A stretch of DNA of 7,064 bases from an uncultured Oscillospiraceae bacterium. Its GTDB lineage: Bacteria > Bacillota > Clostridia > Oscillospirales > Oscillospiraceae. The stretch covers positions 1 to 7,064 of the forward strand of contig CARXAY010000066.1 of NCBI GenBank assembly GCA_949093475.1. The letters are read 5' to 3'. The position numbers and the translations under genes are program-made. Numbering within the stretch: position 1 is the first letter of the stretch; each line of letters opens with the position of its first letter. Below are positions 6,100 through 7,064 of the stretch, piece after piece. The notes beneath the pieces are model-generated. The model was given only the letters and a program-made list of their open reading frames with translations. It made no database searches and had not been told where the DNA came from.

Positions 6100-6113
6100 G
6101 GAACAAAAGTTTG
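6100..6113 (+). promoter_or_regulatory. LexA (SOS) operator of uvrB
   Basis: GGAACAAAAGTTTG contains GAAC-N4-GTTT, matching the core GAAC-N4-GTTY of the Gram-positive SOS box (Bacillus consensus CGAACRNRYGTTYC). Three positions outside the two half-site cores differ. It begins one base after the -10 box and covers the predicted start site, where a repressor would block transcription. uvrB is an SOS gene in Bacillus subtilis, which makes the match meaningful. LexA itself is not in the window. Confidence 0.75.
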
Positions 6114-6116
6114 AAT

Positions 6117-6123
6117 GGAGGTG
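6117..6123 (+). promoter_or_regulatory. Ribosome binding site fixing the uvrB TTG start
   Basis: GGAGGTG lies with its GGAGG core eight bases upstream of the TTG at 6130. No in-frame ATG lies between the promoter and the conserved FTPSGDQP motif, so the TTG is the only good start. Confidence 0.85.
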
Positions 6124-6129
6124 TGGGGT

Positions 6130-7064
6130 TTGCCTGATTTTCACGTCGTCTCCCCCTTTACCCCCTCCGGCGACCAGCCGGAGGCCATCGAAGCCCTTGC
6201 GGCGGGCGTGGAAAACGGTCTTTCCGAGCAGGTGCTGCTGGGCGTCACCGGCTCAGGCAAGACCTTCACCATGGCCAAGGTCATCGAAAAAGTCCAGCGG
6301 CCCACGCTGGTGCTGGCCCACAACAAGATCCTCGCCGCCCAGCTGTGCGCGGAGTTTAAGGAGTTTTTCCCCGACAACGCGGTGGAGTATTTCGTGTCCT
6401 ATTACGACTATTACCAGCCTGAGGCATATATCCCCCACACGGACACGTTCATCGAAAAGGACTCCTCGGTGAATGACGAGATCGACCGCCTCCGTCTCTC
6501 CGCCACCGCCTCCCTCATTGAGCGGCGGGATGTGATCGTGGTGTCCTCCGTCTCCTGCATCTACGGTCTGGGCGAGCCGGACGACTACGCCAACATGATG
6601 ATCCCCCTGCGGGTGGGACAGGTGCTCCGCCGGGAGGAGTTGATGGCCCGGCTCATCGAAGACCGCTACGAGCGCAACGATATCGCGTGGGAGCGCAATA
6701 TGTTCCGCGTCCGGGGGGACACCATGGAGGTGTGGCCCGCCTACTGGCGGGACACCGCCATCCGGGTGGAGTTCTTTGGGGACGAGATCGACCGTCTCTC
6801 TGAGATCAACGTGGTCACCGGCGACGTGATCCGCCGCTTGGAGCATATTCCCATCTACCCCGCCAGCCACTACATCACTCCCAAGGAGAAGCTGGCGGCG
6901 GCCATTCAGGAGATCTACGGCGAGTTGGAGCAGCAGGTGGCCTTTTTTGAAGCCAACAATATGCTGGTAGAGGCCCAGCGCATCAAGCAGCGCACCTCCT
7001 ACGACATTGAGATGCTCCAGGAGCTGGGCTTCTGCTCGGGCATCGAGAACTACTCCCGGCCCAT
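6130..7064 (+). CDS. uvrB: Excinuclease ABC subunit UvrB, N-terminal part (partial)
   Basis: UvrB is the damage-verifying helicase-like subunit of UvrABC nucleotide excision repair: it receives lesions from UvrA and recruits UvrC. The first 311 codons are present and the frame is open to the window end. Starting at TTG the protein reads MPDFHVVSPFTPSGDQPEAI. Walker A GVTGSGKT is at residues 38-45, and the Tyr-rich beta-hairpin YFVSYYDYYQPEAYIP at 87-102 is the element that inserts between DNA strands. VSSVSCIYGLGEP and the UvrA-interacting domain 2 follow. The DEAD-like motif, the C-terminal helicase domain and the UvrC-binding UVR motif lie beyond the edge. No frameshift is seen. It is preceded by a sigma-A-type promoter with a LexA box, so damage induction is likely. 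Confidence 0.97.
   Translation, partial: MPDFHVVSPFTPSGDQPEAIEALAAGVENGLSEQVLLGVTGSGKTFTMAKVIEKVQRPTLVLAHNKILAAQLCAEFKEFFPDNAVEYFVSYYDYYQPEAYIPHTDTFIEKDSSVNDEIDRLRLSATASLIERRDVIVVSSVSCIYGLGEPDDYANMMIPLRVGQVLRREELMARLIEDRYERNDIAWERNMFRVRGDTMEVWPAYWRDTAIRVEFFGDEIDRLSEINVVTGDVIRRLEHIPIYPASHYITPKEKLAAAIQEIYGELEQQVAFFEANNMLVEAQRIKQRTSYDIEMLQELGFCSGIENYSRP

Noticed and set aside
6253..6870. 205-codon minus-strand frame inside uvrB
   Set aside because: It is antisense to unmistakable UvrB sequence and rich in His/Val/Gly, as expected of a shadow frame.

Overview
The window looks like a chromosomal stretch from a GC-rich Firmicute, most likely a gut clostridium of the Oscillospiraceae type (Flavonifractor/Lawsonibacter-like). 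This is inferred from the Gram-positive gene order rimP-nusA-ylxR-ylxQ-infB, strong AGGAGG-type ribosome binding sites, sigma-A-like promoters, a Bacillus-type LexA box, a secreted protein with three S-layer homology (SLH) domains, and a visibly high GC content. No mobile element, CRISPR array, tRNA or rRNA was seen.

Region 1 (1-2401, minus strand) is the start of the nusA-infB operon. From its promoter it reads leader, rimP, nusA, ylxR (rnpM), ylxQ (L7Ae-like), and the first 21 codons of infB. The genes are tightly packed: 18 and 31 nt gaps, then 8 and 4 nt overlaps. Together they cover 30S maturation, transcription elongation/termination, RNase P modulation, a K-turn-binding ribosomal-type protein and translation initiation. 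The leader carries a 10-bp hairpin with a UUCG loop and a U-rich tail. This looks like an intrinsic terminator placed between promoter and rimP, and suggests attenuation of the operon, plausibly by NusA itself.

Region 2 (2479-5245, plus strand) is a single large gene for a 900-residue secreted surface protein, transcribed divergently from rimP. It has a signal peptide, three SLH domains, a probable beta-helix, a Gly/Ser/Thr/Pro linker, two Ig-like modules and a C-terminal region I do not recognise. A strong hairpin at 5261-5307 lies between it and the convergent pyrE and probably terminates both.

Region 3 (5339-7064) holds pyrE (minus; the OPRT step of pyrimidine synthesis) and the first 311 codons of uvrB (plus; nucleotide excision repair), transcribed divergently from a 107-nt spacer. 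Two near-consensus promoters face away from each other and share almost the same -35 hexamer. A GAAC-N4-GTTT LexA-type operator sits on the predicted uvrB start site. This arrangement predicts competition between pyrE and uvrB transcription, tuned by the SOS response.

No wholly new biological system is visible. The best leads are regulatory: the shared -35 with LexA box, and the rimP-nusA leader terminator. The unassigned C-terminal region of the SLH protein is the main protein-level unknown.
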